The notes below the pieces were generated by a model that was not told the DNA's origin, did not search any database, and saw only the letters and a program-made list of their open reading frames with translations. Both the position numbers and the translations under genes were made by a program. 64,000 nt of DNA, taken from the NCBI RefSeq assembly GCF_017599345.1, contig NZ_JAGFVL010000006.1:62001-126000 (forward strand). Direction: 5' to 3'. Origin of the DNA: Gracilibacillus suaedae. Its GTDB lineage: Bacteria > Bacillota > Bacilli > Bacillales > Amphibacillaceae. Of this stretch, positions 17,215-25,501 are shown piece after piece (the first letter of the stretch is position 1; every line of letters begins with the position of its first letter).

Positions 17215-17748
17215 ATGCAAACAGTTGCTACAAGGAAACAACGGTTTATTGCTCTATTGATTGACTGGCTATGTATCAGTGCATATCTCATCTTACTCTT
17301 CGGCATCATGCAATTAGTCTACCTGGTCGCTTTTAATGGAATTCCCGCTTTTTCAAATGGGCAAACACAATTTATTGCAATGTTAACCTCTGTGCTTCCA
17401 GTTATTATTCTGTTTTCAATTATGGAAGGTGGCTCTCGTGCTGCCACATTTGGTAAAAGAATTAAAAAGATAATAGTTAGCTATCCTGATCACCCCAAAA
17501 TAAGGAGTACGATACGAAATATAGCGAAATTTTTACCGTGGCAGCTAGGCCATATGGGAGTTATTCATGGAATGTACCATGATTTTAATTGGCTAGCAAT
17601 GGTTTATATCAGTATTTCGATGTTTTTAGCATTTCTTTATATTATCATGGTTCTTGTACGTCGGGATCATCGTCACATAGCAGATTTATTAGCTGGAACA
17701 ACGGTAGTAAAAAATAAAAAACCCTTAAATCCTGGATGTGGTGCTTAA
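17215..17748 (+). CDS. RDD family membrane protein
   Basis: A 177-residue membrane protein with about four hydrophobic segments. The RDD signature is split between RFIALLIDWLCI near the N-terminus and RRDHRHIADLLAGTTVV near the C-terminus. RDD proteins have no uniform function; some affect ion transport or stress tolerance. TAAGGAGG precedes the ATG. It lies 60 bp before a sensor kinase gene and may belong to the same exporter locus, although such RDD genes are not a fixed part of Lnr-type systems. Confidence 0.85.
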   Translation: MQTVATRKQRFIALLIDWLCISAYLILLFGIMQLVYLVAFNGIPAFSNGQTQFIAMLTSVLPVIILFSIMEGGSRAATFGKRIKKIIVSYPDHPKIRSTIRNIAKFLPWQLGHMGVIHGMYHDFNWLAMVYISISMFLAFLYIIMVLVRRDHRHIADLLAGTTVVKNKKPLNPGCGA

Positions 17749-17808
17749 TGAATATATAGTATAATGAGGGCAAATAGGATGATCTTACATTCGAAGGGGT
17801 ATTTCGTT

Positions 17809-18945
17809 ATGAATAAAACATATTTTATGTGGATCGCTATTCATTGCCTTGTATGGCCATTTGCATTATGGGGATCGAATCTAGATTTATCTTTGCAACA
17901 GCTAGCGAGTCTTTGTTTATTTTTGAGTATCTTGTTCCTTTTCCCGCTTTTTTCAGACAAACCACTCTTACAAACGCTATTATTCACCATGCAGACACTG
18001 ACGCTATTGCAAATTTTTTACCCTGCTAATCAGGAATTCAATCCGTATTTAATACTTATACAAGCGTTGGTATTGGCAGAAGCAGTTTTTAGATTATCCT
18101 TGTTACAAAGTATGGTTGTACTGCTGGTACAGTTTGTCGGGTTATGCTTGATTCTGATGCAAACTATTCTTTCTACTAACCAATTAGCTTGGATTGTGCT
18201 ATTTTACCTTTTAACCATTATCGGATTATTGTACTTTCAGCTTGTAAAAAGACGTGAATTAGAGGTCAGGGAGAAGAATGATGCCTTACTAGGTGAATAT
18301 AGAAGGATGAAAAGACAACTGGTTGCAGAGGAAGAGAATGCCAGACAGGATGAACGGATGCTGATAGGGCATGAAATTCATGACTCTGTTGGTCATAAAC
18401 TAACTGCTTTATTAATGCAATTGGAGGCATTTCGCTTAACTGCGGATGAAAAAGATAAAGAAACGGTTGCGAAACTGAAAGAGCTGGCAGAACAGAGCCT
18501 GGAGGAAACAAGACGAGCCGTCAAATCCTTCAAACAAAATGAAGTCGGTGGTTTACAAGGTCTCATCCGTTTAATTCGTAAATTAGAAGTGGAAAGATTT
18601 ATGAAAATCAATTTTTCCGTGAGACATGGAGCATTTGCCGCATCATTGACAGGTGAGCAGTCATTTGCGATTTACCGTGCTGTACAAGAAGCACTAACTA
18701 ATATTATGAAGCATAGTTCTTCAAGAGAGGCTCACATTTCTTTTGAAGCACCGGGCGGAAGTATTTTTCGCTTTGAAGTAATGAATCCTGGTAAAACGAG
18801 TCCCTTTTTTGAAGAGGGGTATGGGTTAAAAGCGATGCGAGAACGTTTGGAAAAGGTGGGCGGTTCTCTAGTAATAGATCATGATGAGCGGCAGTTTGCG
18901 GTAAGTGGCAGTATTCAATTAACGAAAACGGAGAGGATAGAATGA
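17809..18945 (+). CDS. sensor histidine kinase, NarL family (LnrJ/YfiJ-like)
   Basis: A membrane kinase of about 378 residues. The N-terminal half has about five to six hydrophobic segments with short loops, so it may sense within the membrane. The HisKA_3 dimerisation/phospho-His box is LIGHEIHDSVGHKLTALL (~185-202), followed by a HATPase with EALTNIMKHS and GYGLKAMRERLEKVGG. The frame is open to 17764, but AAGGGG before the ATG at 17809 gives a normal start. It overlaps its response regulator by four bases. Order and domain types match B. subtilis LnrJK-LnrLMN, which senses and exports polyene lipids such as linearmycin. The ligand here is inference. Confidence 0.88.
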   Translation: MNKTYFMWIAIHCLVWPFALWGSNLDLSLQQLASLCLFLSILFLFPLFSDKPLLQTLLFTMQTLTLLQIFYPANQEFNPYLILIQALVLAEAVFRLSLLQSMVVLLVQFVGLCLILMQTILSTNQLAWIVLFYLLTIIGLLYFQLVKRRELEVREKNDALLGEYRRMKRQLVAEEENARQDERMLIGHEIHDSVGHKLTALLMQLEAFRLTADEKDKETVAKLKELAEQSLEETRRAVKSFKQNEVGGLQGLIRLIRKLEVERFMKINFSVRHGAFAASLTGEQSFAIYRAVQEALTNIMKHSSSREAHISFEAPGGSIFRFEVMNPGKTSPFFEEGYGLKAMRERLEKVGGSLVIDHDERQFAVSGSIQLTKTERIE

Positions 18946-19574
18946 TAAAGGTTTTGTTAGCAGAGGATCAGGTAATGGTACGACAAGGATTAAAGGCCAT
19001 GATCGAAACCGATGAAGAAATCGAAGTAACTGGGGAAGCGGATAATGGTAGACAGGCTGTAGCGCTGTGTGAAAAACAGTTATTCGATGTCGCGGTGTTA
19101 GATATTCGCATGCCTGAGATGGATGGCATTGAAGCGGCAAAAGTAATACGGTCCCGTTTCCCCCATATGAAAATATTAATGCTGACAACATTTGATGATA
19201 ATCAGTATATTATGGATGCGTTAAAAATGGGGGTTAGCGGTTATATGCTGAAGGATGGAGATACCGAATCCTTGATCCGTTCGATTAAGAGCGCTCTAAA
19301 AGGAGGGCTTTCCCTCCAAGATCAGGTGGCGGCAAAAGTGGTTCCAGAATTATTGAAAACCGAAGAACAAGAGACAGTTGATCCAACGTTAACACCGAGA
19401 GAAAGAGCAATCCTGAAATGTATTGGAGAAGGACTGAATAACAAAGAGATTGCAGAACGATTAGGACTGTCAGTAGGTACGGTAAAAAATCAAACTAGTC
19501 AAATACTAGATAAACTAGAATTACGAGATCGTACCCAATTAGCAATATATGCCATTCGTCACCGACTAGTATGA
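18942..19574 (+). CDS. response regulator, NarL/LuxR family (LnrK/YfiK-like)
   Basis: A 210-residue regulator. The receiver domain has acidic residues in LLAEDQ, phospho-Asp in VAVLDIRMPEMDG (~54) and Lys in YMLKDGD. The C-terminal LuxR HTH is LTPRERAILKCIGEGLNNKE through LGLSVGTVKNQ. The ATG overlaps the kinase stop (ATGA). It should activate the ABC exporter genes that begin 118 bp downstream behind a terminator-like hairpin, as LnrK does for lnrLMN in B. subtilis. Confidence 0.92.
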   Translation: MIKVLLAEDQVMVRQGLKAMIETDEEIEVTGEADNGRQAVALCEKQLFDVAVLDIRMPEMDGIEAAKVIRSRFPHMKILMLTTFDDNQYIMDALKMGVSGYMLKDGDTESLIRSIKSALKGGLSLQDQVAAKVVPELLKTEEQETVDPTLTPRERAILKCIGEGLNNKEIAERLGLSVGTVKNQTSQILDKLELRDRTQLAIYAIRHRLV

Positions 19575-19620
19575 TTGCAAAAAAAATGACTAAAGTAATA
19601 TATGCGAGGAGAGTAAATGA

Positions 19621-19649
19621 CCAGGGTCAGTAGTGACTTTGGTTTTTTT
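19621..19649 (+). terminator. terminator-like hairpin between regulator and exporter genes
   Basis: CCA-GGTCA...TGAC-TTGG stem with seven T directly after it (19643-19649). It would separate the two-component pair from the exporter genes and allow regulator-controlled exporter transcription. Confidence 0.55.
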
Positions 19650-19692
19650 CATTTACGATAAATAATGAGGAAGGAAAAAAGGAGGTAATCAC

Positions 19693-20625
19693 ATGCTTGA
19701 AACAATAAATGTTAGTAAGTCATTTAAGGGGAAAAAGGCGGTGCAAGACGTTAATTTATATCTTGATAAAGGAGAATCGGTCGGCTTGCTAGGTCCAAAC
19801 GGTGCCGGTAAATCTACCACGATTTCCATGATATCGACATTAATCAAGCCAACTTCCGGTGAAATAAAGCTGAATGGAGTCAATACAGTAAACAAACCGA
19901 GAGATATTAGAAAAGTATTAGGAGTGGTACCACAAGAATTAGCGCTCTATCAGGAGCTTTCTGCTTATGAAAATCTAAAATTTTTTGGCTCAATTTATAA
20001 ATTGAAAGGCAAGGAATTAGAGGACAGCATTCAATATGCCTTGGAAATTGTCGGGTTGAAGGATCGTCAAAAGGATTTAGTGAAAACTTTTTCCGGAGGG
20101 ATGAAGCGAAGAGTCAACATTGCTGCTGCATTGTTGCATAAGCCGCAAATATTGATTCTCGATGAGCCAACAGTCGGCATTGATCCACAATCAAGAAATC
20201 ATATTTTAGAAACGGTACGATCATTAAATGAAACAGACGGTACGACGATTTTATACACGAGTCATTATATGGAGGAAGTCGAACAGCTCTGTGATCGTGT
20301 ATACATTATGGATCATGGCGAGGTGATTGCTGCTGGTAGTAAAGCGGAGTTACTCAGTATTTTATCGTCCGAAGATACTATTAAGCTGGAACTAAGCATG
20401 ATCGATGAAAATTTTGTGGAAAAGGTTAAAATGCTGGAAGGTGTTCGCAAGGTGGAGGCAGCTAGCTCACAGCTTAAGATCATATCAAAGAAAGGAAGTA
20501 ATTTGATCAGCGAGCTTGTTTATCTAGCTGACAGCCATCAAATTCAATTGCTAAATTATCAAACTGAGACACCTAGCTTGGAAGATGTATTCCTTCATTT
20601 AACTGGTAGGACGTTGAGAGATTAA
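19693..20625 (+). CDS. ABC exporter ATP-binding protein (LnrL/YfiL-like)
   Basis: A 310-residue ATPase of the drug/lantibiotic export class (CcmA/NatA type). Walker A is GPNGAGKSTT (~36), the signature is FSGGMKRRVNIAAALL, Walker B is ILILDEPTVGIDPQSR, and the H-loop is TSHYMEEVEQLCDR. A C-terminal ~80-residue extension is usual in this family. AAAGGAGG precedes the ATG. It precedes two ABC-2 permease genes, so the complex is an asymmetric exporter. By locus order it is a candidate for amphiphilic antibiotic resistance. Confidence 0.92.
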   Translation: MLETINVSKSFKGKKAVQDVNLYLDKGESVGLLGPNGAGKSTTISMISTLIKPTSGEIKLNGVNTVNKPRDIRKVLGVVPQELALYQELSAYENLKFFGSIYKLKGKELEDSIQYALEIVGLKDRQKDLVKTFSGGMKRRVNIAAALLHKPQILILDEPTVGIDPQSRNHILETVRSLNETDGTTILYTSHYMEEVEQLCDRVYIMDHGEVIAAGSKAELLSILSSEDTIKLELSMIDENFVEKVKMLEGVRKVEAASSQLKIISKKGSNLISELVYLADSHQIQLLNYQTETPSLEDVFLHLTGRTLRD

Positions 20626-20637
20626 GGAGGTGTAGTC

Positions 20638-21906
20638 GTGCGAAGTTTTATCAAAAAGGATATATTTTTGTTTTTACGTGATCGTAAAGAGCTTTTGGTC
20701 GCGCTTTTGCTCCCTATTGTAATCATTTTTGTACTAAATCTTGCTTTTGATGGCTTGTTTGACAGTGATGAGGAAGCAATAATCGATTTACACTTGGCCG
20801 TGGTTAATCAAGATGATCAAGAGAATGTAACGGAACTATTACAGGAAAAGTTGATTGAAGAGGGCTCTTTTGACGAGGTGGAGGCAGCTGCGGTTGCAGA
20901 ACAAGCAAGCTATGCAGGTCCGGTAGAAGCATTGTCTAATTTTCTTGAAAGTGAAGACTTACAGGATTGGGTAACCGTACACCATTTAGATGAAGCTGAA
21001 GCGATAGGTCAAGTAGAACAAGGTGAAATTGATGGAATCTTGGTAATCCCGAATGGCTTTACCATTGAAAGTCTATATGCTGCTTTAACCGGAGAATCGC
21101 CGACAGTTTCGCTTTCCTATAAAATGGAAGAGGAAACGACCAATAACGGGACAATATATGACATCATTAACGGATTTATTGATGATTTGAATTATCAATT
21201 TGCCATGCAGCAAATCGCTGGAAGTAATGAAGTGGAGGTAGTGCAACCACAAGGTGGTGTGGAACAATTAGGAGAAGGAGAAACTTTTACAATGTCCCAA
21301 TATTTCACGCTTGCAATGGGAATTCTGTTTGCATTATTCCTTTCGATTACGGTAGCGGCTAAAACTGGTGAAGAAATTAGACAACAGGTCTTTGATCGAA
21401 TTTTAGTAACGGATAGTCGTCCGATGTTATTTTTGATCGGGAAAATGGTATCAACTTTTATTTTAGCATGGCTGCAAATCAGCATCGTCTTTGTTTTAGC
21501 GCATCTCATATTAGATGTATTTCCTGGTCGTGCTGTCGACTTTTGGCTAGGAGTTGCTGTTATTACTTTCCTGTTTGCACTAGCGGTTGCTGGTTTAGCG
21601 GCGGTATTCACCTCTATTGCTTTACAAATGCACAATGTGGATGCTGCCAATGGTGTGTTTAATGTGGTAGCTATGGTATTAGCAGTACTTGGAGGGAATT
21701 TCGTACCGATTTATATATTCCCTGACTGGATGCAAAAGGTTAGTGAATGGACACCAAATGGCTTGACACTGTCAATGCTGATCGAGTGGCTTCAATACGA
21801 ACAAGTGTCTTCTTTAATAATGCCTAGTTTAATGCTGATCGGATTCTTTGTACTATGTGCGTTAATTGGATTGGCAATGTATCCTAAAAGGGGGGGAGCA
21901 AAATGA
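20638..21906 (+). CDS. ABC-2 type exporter permease (LnrM/YfiM-like)
   Basis: A 422-residue ABC-2 permease. One N-terminal membrane segment (LLVALLLPIVIIFVLNLAF) is followed by a large extracytoplasmic domain (~45-210, very acidic) and then five to six C-terminal membrane segments from about residue 225 (YFTLAMGILFALFLSI). It starts at GTG behind GGAGGTG, 12 bp after the ATPase. It forms the membrane channel with the next gene, overlapping it by four bases. Confidence 0.9.
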   Translation: MRSFIKKDIFLFLRDRKELLVALLLPIVIIFVLNLAFDGLFDSDEEAIIDLHLAVVNQDDQENVTELLQEKLIEEGSFDEVEAAAVAEQASYAGPVEALSNFLESEDLQDWVTVHHLDEAEAIGQVEQGEIDGILVIPNGFTIESLYAALTGESPTVSLSYKMEEETTNNGTIYDIINGFIDDLNYQFAMQQIAGSNEVEVVQPQGGVEQLGEGETFTMSQYFTLAMGILFALFLSITVAAKTGEEIRQQVFDRILVTDSRPMLFLIGKMVSTFILAWLQISIVFVLAHLILDVFPGRAVDFWLGVAVITFLFALAVAGLAAVFTSIALQMHNVDAANGVFNVVAMVLAVLGGNFVPIYIFPDWMQKVSEWTPNGLTLSMLIEWLQYEQVSSLIMPSLMLIGFFVLCALIGLAMYPKRGGAK

Positions 21907-23018
21907 AGTCTGTTTTATGGGCACAATTCTCTAAAGATAAACGAAACCCGATCTTAGTTCTTGCATTGATTATAGGAAGTATCCTTGCAACCCTCTTTTT
22001 TGCTGGGGGCATACAAACGCCTACAAAGGTGGTTATTTTCAGTGAAGAAGATAATGCGGAGGAGATCGAAACAAAGTGGGAAGAACTCTTAAATGTTGAT
22101 GATTCCTATCATTTTGTTGTAACAGATCCTGATCAGGCACGTGAGGAAGTACGTGATGGTAATATCGATGTGGCGGTACAATTAATGGAGATGGATTATA
22201 GATTGTTAGTTAATTCTGAGCTCCCAACAGTTTCTATGGTAAGGCAACATGTTGATAAGGTATTTCAACAGGAAGCACAAATTAGCTCACTGATTAATGC
22301 TACAGGGAATGAGAACATCCGAAGTGAGATCGAAAATTATTTAGCAGATGCACCTGTTCAAATCGAAGCACAAGGATTAGATAGTGGAGAGGTGCCAAAT
22401 TATAACATGAATATTCAGCTTATGTTTGCTTTTACCTTTCTGATCTCCATGTTTCTTGCAGGATTTAAAGTCAATAATGTCACAAATGATAAAGTTTCAG
22501 GTGTGTGGAATCGGATGATTTTGTCACCGATCAGTAAATCGAGTATGTATATCGGGTATATTTTGTACAGCTTTTTGGCTACGATGTTTCAAATTGTTGT
22601 AGTTCTTATTGTCTTTAAGTATGGGATGAATTATGAGTTGGGGGATAGCTTGTGGATGCTTGTAATCATTTCTGCTCTTTTTACATTCAGCATGATAAGT
22701 ATTGCGATGCTGTTAACTGGAATTGTAAAATCACCAGAGCAATTTTACGCTATCTATCCGTCCATCATTCCACTTATTCCATTAGTGAGTGGAGCTTATA
22801 TGATGCCGGGTACGATCACAAACAAAGTTTTGCTGTTTATCGGAGATTTATTTCCAATGGCACACGCAATGGATGCGACGATGTCAGTTATCTTCTATGA
22901 CGCCAACTTCAATGAGATTTTAATGCCACTGTTATTCATGCTCCTTATTGGGATAATAGCCATGGGTATTGGTATTAACCTAATCGAGAGGCGTGGATGG
23001 AGTGCAGCTGCAAAGTAA
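21903..23018 (+). CDS. ABC-2 type exporter permease (LnrN/YfiN-like)
   Basis: A 371-residue ABC-2 permease with the same plan as its neighbour: a single N-terminal membrane segment, a soluble outer domain to about residue 170, then six membrane segments with the loop NDKVSGVWNRMILSPISKSS. The ATG overlaps the preceding stop. With the ATPase and first permease it completes an exporter of the LnrLMN type. The tandem repeat that follows starts 20 bp after its stop. Confidence 0.9.
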   Translation: MKSVLWAQFSKDKRNPILVLALIIGSILATLFFAGGIQTPTKVVIFSEEDNAEEIETKWEELLNVDDSYHFVVTDPDQAREEVRDGNIDVAVQLMEMDYRLLVNSELPTVSMVRQHVDKVFQQEAQISSLINATGNENIRSEIENYLADAPVQIEAQGLDSGEVPNYNMNIQLMFAFTFLISMFLAGFKVNNVTNDKVSGVWNRMILSPISKSSMYIGYILYSFLATMFQIVVVLIVFKYGMNYELGDSLWMLVIISALFTFSMISIAMLLTGIVKSPEQFYAIYPSIIPLIPLVSGAYMMPGTITNKVLLFIGDLFPMAHAMDATMSVIFYDANFNEILMPLLFMLLIGIIAMGIGINLIERRGWSAAAK

Positions 23019-23038
23019 ATGGAACTAACACAGAAGTT

Positions 23039-23180
23039 TTTATCCAGGGAACAGAGGATCTCTTCCGAGGATATCCACCTGTCTTCCCTGGATATAATTA
23101 TTTATCCCGGGAACAGAAAATCTCTTCCGAGGATATCCACTTCTCTTCTGGAAATAATCATTTATCTAAGGAAGAGAAAT
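23039..23180. repeat. 62-bp tandem repeat (two full copies and a partial third)
   Basis: Units begin at 23039, 23101 and 23161 with TTTATCC/TTTATCT and share TCTCTTCCGAGGATATCCAC. The first unit is flanked by TATCCAGGGAA and TTCCCTGGATA, so each unit can also fold. It lies between the exporter stop and the convergent ytoQ gene and may act as a terminator region. No protein is supported. Confidence 0.7.
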
Positions 23181-23186
23181 ACTGTT

Positions 23187-23627
23187 TCATTCGTAAATAT
23201 AGGAGATGACCTCAATAGCTTGATCAATAGTTTCAACAGTTACATTCGCTTTGTTGGAAAGCTCTTTTAATGGATGTATAAGTGAATCTGGTCTGACAAT
23301 AATGGTAGGTATGTTCATCGCAATCGCAGTGCTTGCGTCCATTGCGGTATTCCATTGCTTATATTTTTCCCCGAAAAGCGCAATCACCATATCAGATTTT
23401 TTTATTAAGACTTGTGTTCTGAAATTGTTTATATCTGATGCTGCATCATCTTTATAAAGATTACTAGGTTGTTTACCTAAAATATCCTCGCCAACATTAT
23501 CTGAACGATCATGATTTGTCTGAGGACCTACAAATGTTAAAGGAAGTCCTTTTTCCTTGGCTTTTTCTTCTACGTCTTTTCTCCAATCATCATGAATCTG
23601 TCCTGCTAAATAAACAGTTAACTGCAT
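23187..23627 (-). CDS. ytoQ: YtoQ family protein (nucleoside 2-deoxyribosyltransferase-like fold)
   Basis: A 146-residue cytoplasmic protein closely matching the YtoQ family of Bacillaceae: VYLAGQIHDDWR, THFVGPQ-type TFVGPQTNHDRSDNVG, ASDINNFRTQVLIKKSD, IALFGEKYKQWNTAMD and HPLKELSNKANVTVET. The family is related to nucleoside deoxyribosyltransferases, but its reaction is unproven. A longer upstream frame exists; I chose the ATG at 23627 because AGAGGGG lies before it and the N-terminus then matches the family. It converges on the exporter operon. Confidence 0.88.
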   Translation of the reverse strand: MQLTVYLAGQIHDDWRKDVEEKAKEKGLPLTFVGPQTNHDRSDNVGEDILGKQPSNLYKDDAASDINNFRTQVLIKKSDMVIALFGEKYKQWNTAMDASTAIAMNIPTIIVRPDSLIHPLKELSNKANVTVETIDQAIEVISYIYE

Positions 23628-23721
23628 ATGTAATCCCCTCTCTCTTATTATTACTTTCATGATATAAAAAAAGGGTCCCATTTTCAAAAATAGAATACTA
23701 GTGTATGTTTACTGAAATGAT

Positions 23722-23750
23722 TGTTAACTTTTGTTAAAGTATATGTTAAC
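23722..23750. promoter_or_regulatory. three TGTTAAC direct repeats before a small membrane protein gene
   Basis: TGTTAAC (23722), TGTTAAA (23732) and TGTTAAC (23744) are spaced 10 and 12 bp apart, about one helical turn, as for response-regulator or activator sites. The regulator is unknown. Confidence 0.3.
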
Positions 23751-23783
23751 CTTTTATCAGGAAATAATTAGGAGGAACTAAAT

Positions 23784-23972
23784 GTGAAAAGTAAAACCCG
23801 TGCTATTATCACTCTTGTATGTAGTTTGCTTATTTTTGCTGTAGGTTTATGTAGACTACTGACCGAGTCACTTGTATCAACACATTTGGTTGTAGCATGT
23901 ATCTTTGTATTCACTGGATTAATCGGAACTGTTGCAAACGGAATAATCTTAATAAAGAAACCGAGTTCTTGA
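23784..23972 (+). CDS. small two-helix membrane protein
   Basis: A 62-residue protein starting at GTG behind TTAGGAGGAAC. It consists of two hydrophobic segments (IITLVCSLLIFAVGLCRLL and VVACIFVFTGLIGTVANGII) and a basic tail (KKPSS). I recognise no family. It is the first of three tiny membrane-protein frames in 560 bp. Confidence 0.6.
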   Translation: MKSKTRAIITLVCSLLIFAVGLCRLLTESLVSTHLVVACIFVFTGLIGTVANGIILIKKPSS

Positions 23973-24059
23973 TAATTCCCCTGCGAAATATTGGTTTCGT
24001 GAAGGAGATAGCTCCTGGTCTCTCGCTGGGAAATGATATTGAAGGATGGTTATGCGAAA

Positions 24060-24146
24060 ATGATAATAAATATAGTACTTGGTGTCGGTGTTGTTTTACT
24101 ATTATTATTTTTATTTATAGTTTTTAACAGTTTTAAGAATAGGTGA
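24060..24146 (+). CDS. putative 28-residue single-span membrane peptide
   Basis: ATG at 24060 opens a 28-codon frame: a hydrophobic span (IVLGVGVVLLLLFLFIVF) followed by NSFKNR. A GAAGGA lies upstream at a somewhat long distance. The N-terminus resembles that of LemA-type proteins, but nothing of the rest is present. It could be a real small membrane peptide or a remnant. Confidence 0.35.
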   Translation: MIINIVLGVGVVLLLLFLFIVFNSFKNR

Positions 24147-24172
24147 TTTTTGGGATGAAGGGAGAAGTGCTA

Positions 24173-24346
24173 ATGTCTCCAAATAAATCTTTTAACGATG
24201 TCATAGAGCATAAACAGAAGGTCGAAGGTGCTCCTCTAACTAGAGGTGGTCGCCTACCACTCCCAATTAAAATAATCGGGTATTTCCTATTCGGTGGAAT
24301 GGCGATTATGATCGTATTAGGCATGATTGTCAATTTAATATTTTAA
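24173..24346 (+). CDS. small membrane protein of unknown function
   Basis: A 57-residue protein: a polar N-terminus (MSPNKSFNDVIEHKQKVEG), then a basic stretch (TRGGRLPLP) and one C-terminal membrane span (IIGYFLFGGMAIMIVLGMIV). I chose ATG 24173, preceded by GGGAGAAG, over the in-frame ATGs upstream. The family is not recognised; the polar head with a tail anchor is the only clue. Confidence 0.6.
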   Translation: MSPNKSFNDVIEHKQKVEGAPLTRGGRLPLPIKIIGYFLFGGMAIMIVLGMIVNLIF

Positions 24347-24377
24347 AAATATTGATATTCTAGATTGAGGAGTGTGG

Positions 24378-24788
24378 ATGATGGCGACACCAAAACATAT
24401 CGTTTCAGCTTCTACTTGTGTTTTAAATGATAAAAATGAAATTTTGTTAGTAAAAAGCCCAAAAAGAGGTTGGGAAATGCCTGGAGGTCAAGTAGAAGAG
24501 GGAGAATCAATTAAAAGCGCGGCAATTAGGGAGACAAAGGAAGAGTCAGGTATAGATATTGAAATAGAAAAATATTGTGGCATGTATCAAAATGTAAGTC
24601 GCTGTATTTGTAACGCATTGTTTTTAGGAAAAGTGATCGGTGGAGAATTAACGACTAGTCATGAAAGTATCGAGGTAGGCTTCTTTCCCATTAACCAAGC
24701 ATTAGAAATGGTTACTTGGAATACTTTCAGAAATCGAATGGAGTATTGTTTAAATGATCATCTTCATCCATTTTATGTGGAGTGTTAA
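24378..24788 (+). CDS. NUDIX hydrolase
   Basis: A 136-residue NUDIX-fold pyrophosphohydrolase. The Nudix box is complete: GQVEEGESIKSAAIRETKEE plus SGI, with the metal-binding REtkEE. Members hydrolyse nucleoside diphosphates linked to other groups; the substrate cannot be read. It starts at ATG 24378 (an ATG at 24381 is equally possible) behind GAGGAG. The gene is intact, but the LysE-type remnant begins right after its stop. Confidence 0.88.
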   Translation: MMATPKHIVSASTCVLNDKNEILLVKSPKRGWEMPGGQVEEGESIKSAAIRETKEESGIDIEIEKYCGMYQNVSRCICNALFLGKVIGGELTTSHESIEVGFFPINQALEMVTWNTFRNRMEYCLNDHLHPFYVEC

Positions 24789-24793
24789 ATGAG

Positions 24794-25095
24794 ACGATCA
24801 CTGGACGGGTCGTCTTGTAAAGGTTTCGAATCCATTAAATATTATTTTCTGGATTGGTATATATGGATCGATTTTGACAGAGACAGTTCATACAATTGGA
24901 AAGCAACAGGCACTTCTGGAATTTATCGGAATAATGATTTGGGATGTTTCCATGGCGGCAATAACCCATTTCAGCCGCAAAAGAATTAATAACAAATCTC
25001 CAAATAGATTTCTATCATAGCTGGCATTGCATTATGGATATTCGGATTAAACTTTGGTTATCAAGCTATCATCACTTTGATGGATATTTATTAAA
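24794..25095 (+). pseudogene. remnant of a LysE-family amino acid exporter
   Basis: Only the C-terminal half of a LysE/RhtB translocator remains. SNPLNIIFWIGIYGSIL and IMIWDVSMAAITHFSRK read in one frame to a stop near 25020, then a frameshift continues as AGIALWIFGLNFGYQAI to the natural end at 25095. No N-terminus or start exists. Farther on, 25135-25205 holds another tiny remnant with a membrane span ending FGRSKKK. The rest of the 24789-25609 gap is the tandem array and hairpins listed next. Confidence 0.7.
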
Positions 25096-25223
25096 TGAAA
25101 CTTCCTTATCCATGAAGCGTGGTGATGGGAGTAGGTTCTTGGGTTGCCATTAGCTGTTGCTGTAGCTATTGCGATAGGAGTATTTGGAAGGTCAAAAAAG
25201 AAATAACATAATAGAGATATAGG

Positions 25224-25475
25224 TTTCGAAATAAACAAGTACAATTTCGCAATAAAGGAGCCGGATTTCGCAATAAACGAGTGTAATTTCGCAATAAAGG
25301 AGCCGGATTTCGCAATAAACGAGTGTAATTTCGCAATAAAGGAGCGGGATTTCGCAATAAACGAGTGCAATTTCGCAATAAAGGAGCGGGATTTCGCAAT
25401 AAACGAGTGCAATTTCGCAATAAAGGAACCGGATTTCGCAATAAAGAAGCTGAATTACGCAATAAACAATTGCAA
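25224..25475. repeat. tandem array of 12 x 21-bp units in 42-bp higher-order pairs
   Basis: Twelve contiguous units share TTTCGCAATAAA followed by a variable 9 bp. Units mostly alternate between GGAGCCGGA-type and CGAGTGTAA-type tails, giving a 42-bp super-repeat. The first unit and the last two are more diverged. Because 21 is a multiple of three, two minus-strand frames stay open (LLRNPAP and SFIAK heptapeptides), but neither has a ribosome site or looks like a protein. Confidence 0.85.
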
Positions 25476-25501
25476 TAATGATATAAAGCTAACTCCTTAC
25501 G

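Noticed and set aside
16822-17264. Several 60-77 codon frames over repeat copy C
   Set aside because: The same frames are not kept in the other repeat copies, so they are not coding.
24789-24989. 66-codon plus frame directly after the NUDIX gene
   Set aside because: Another frame of the same DNA encodes recognisable LysE-family text with a frameshift, so this is a pseudogene, not a new gene.
25224-25475. CRISPR array
   Set aside because: Units are contiguous without unique spacers and no cas genes are present.
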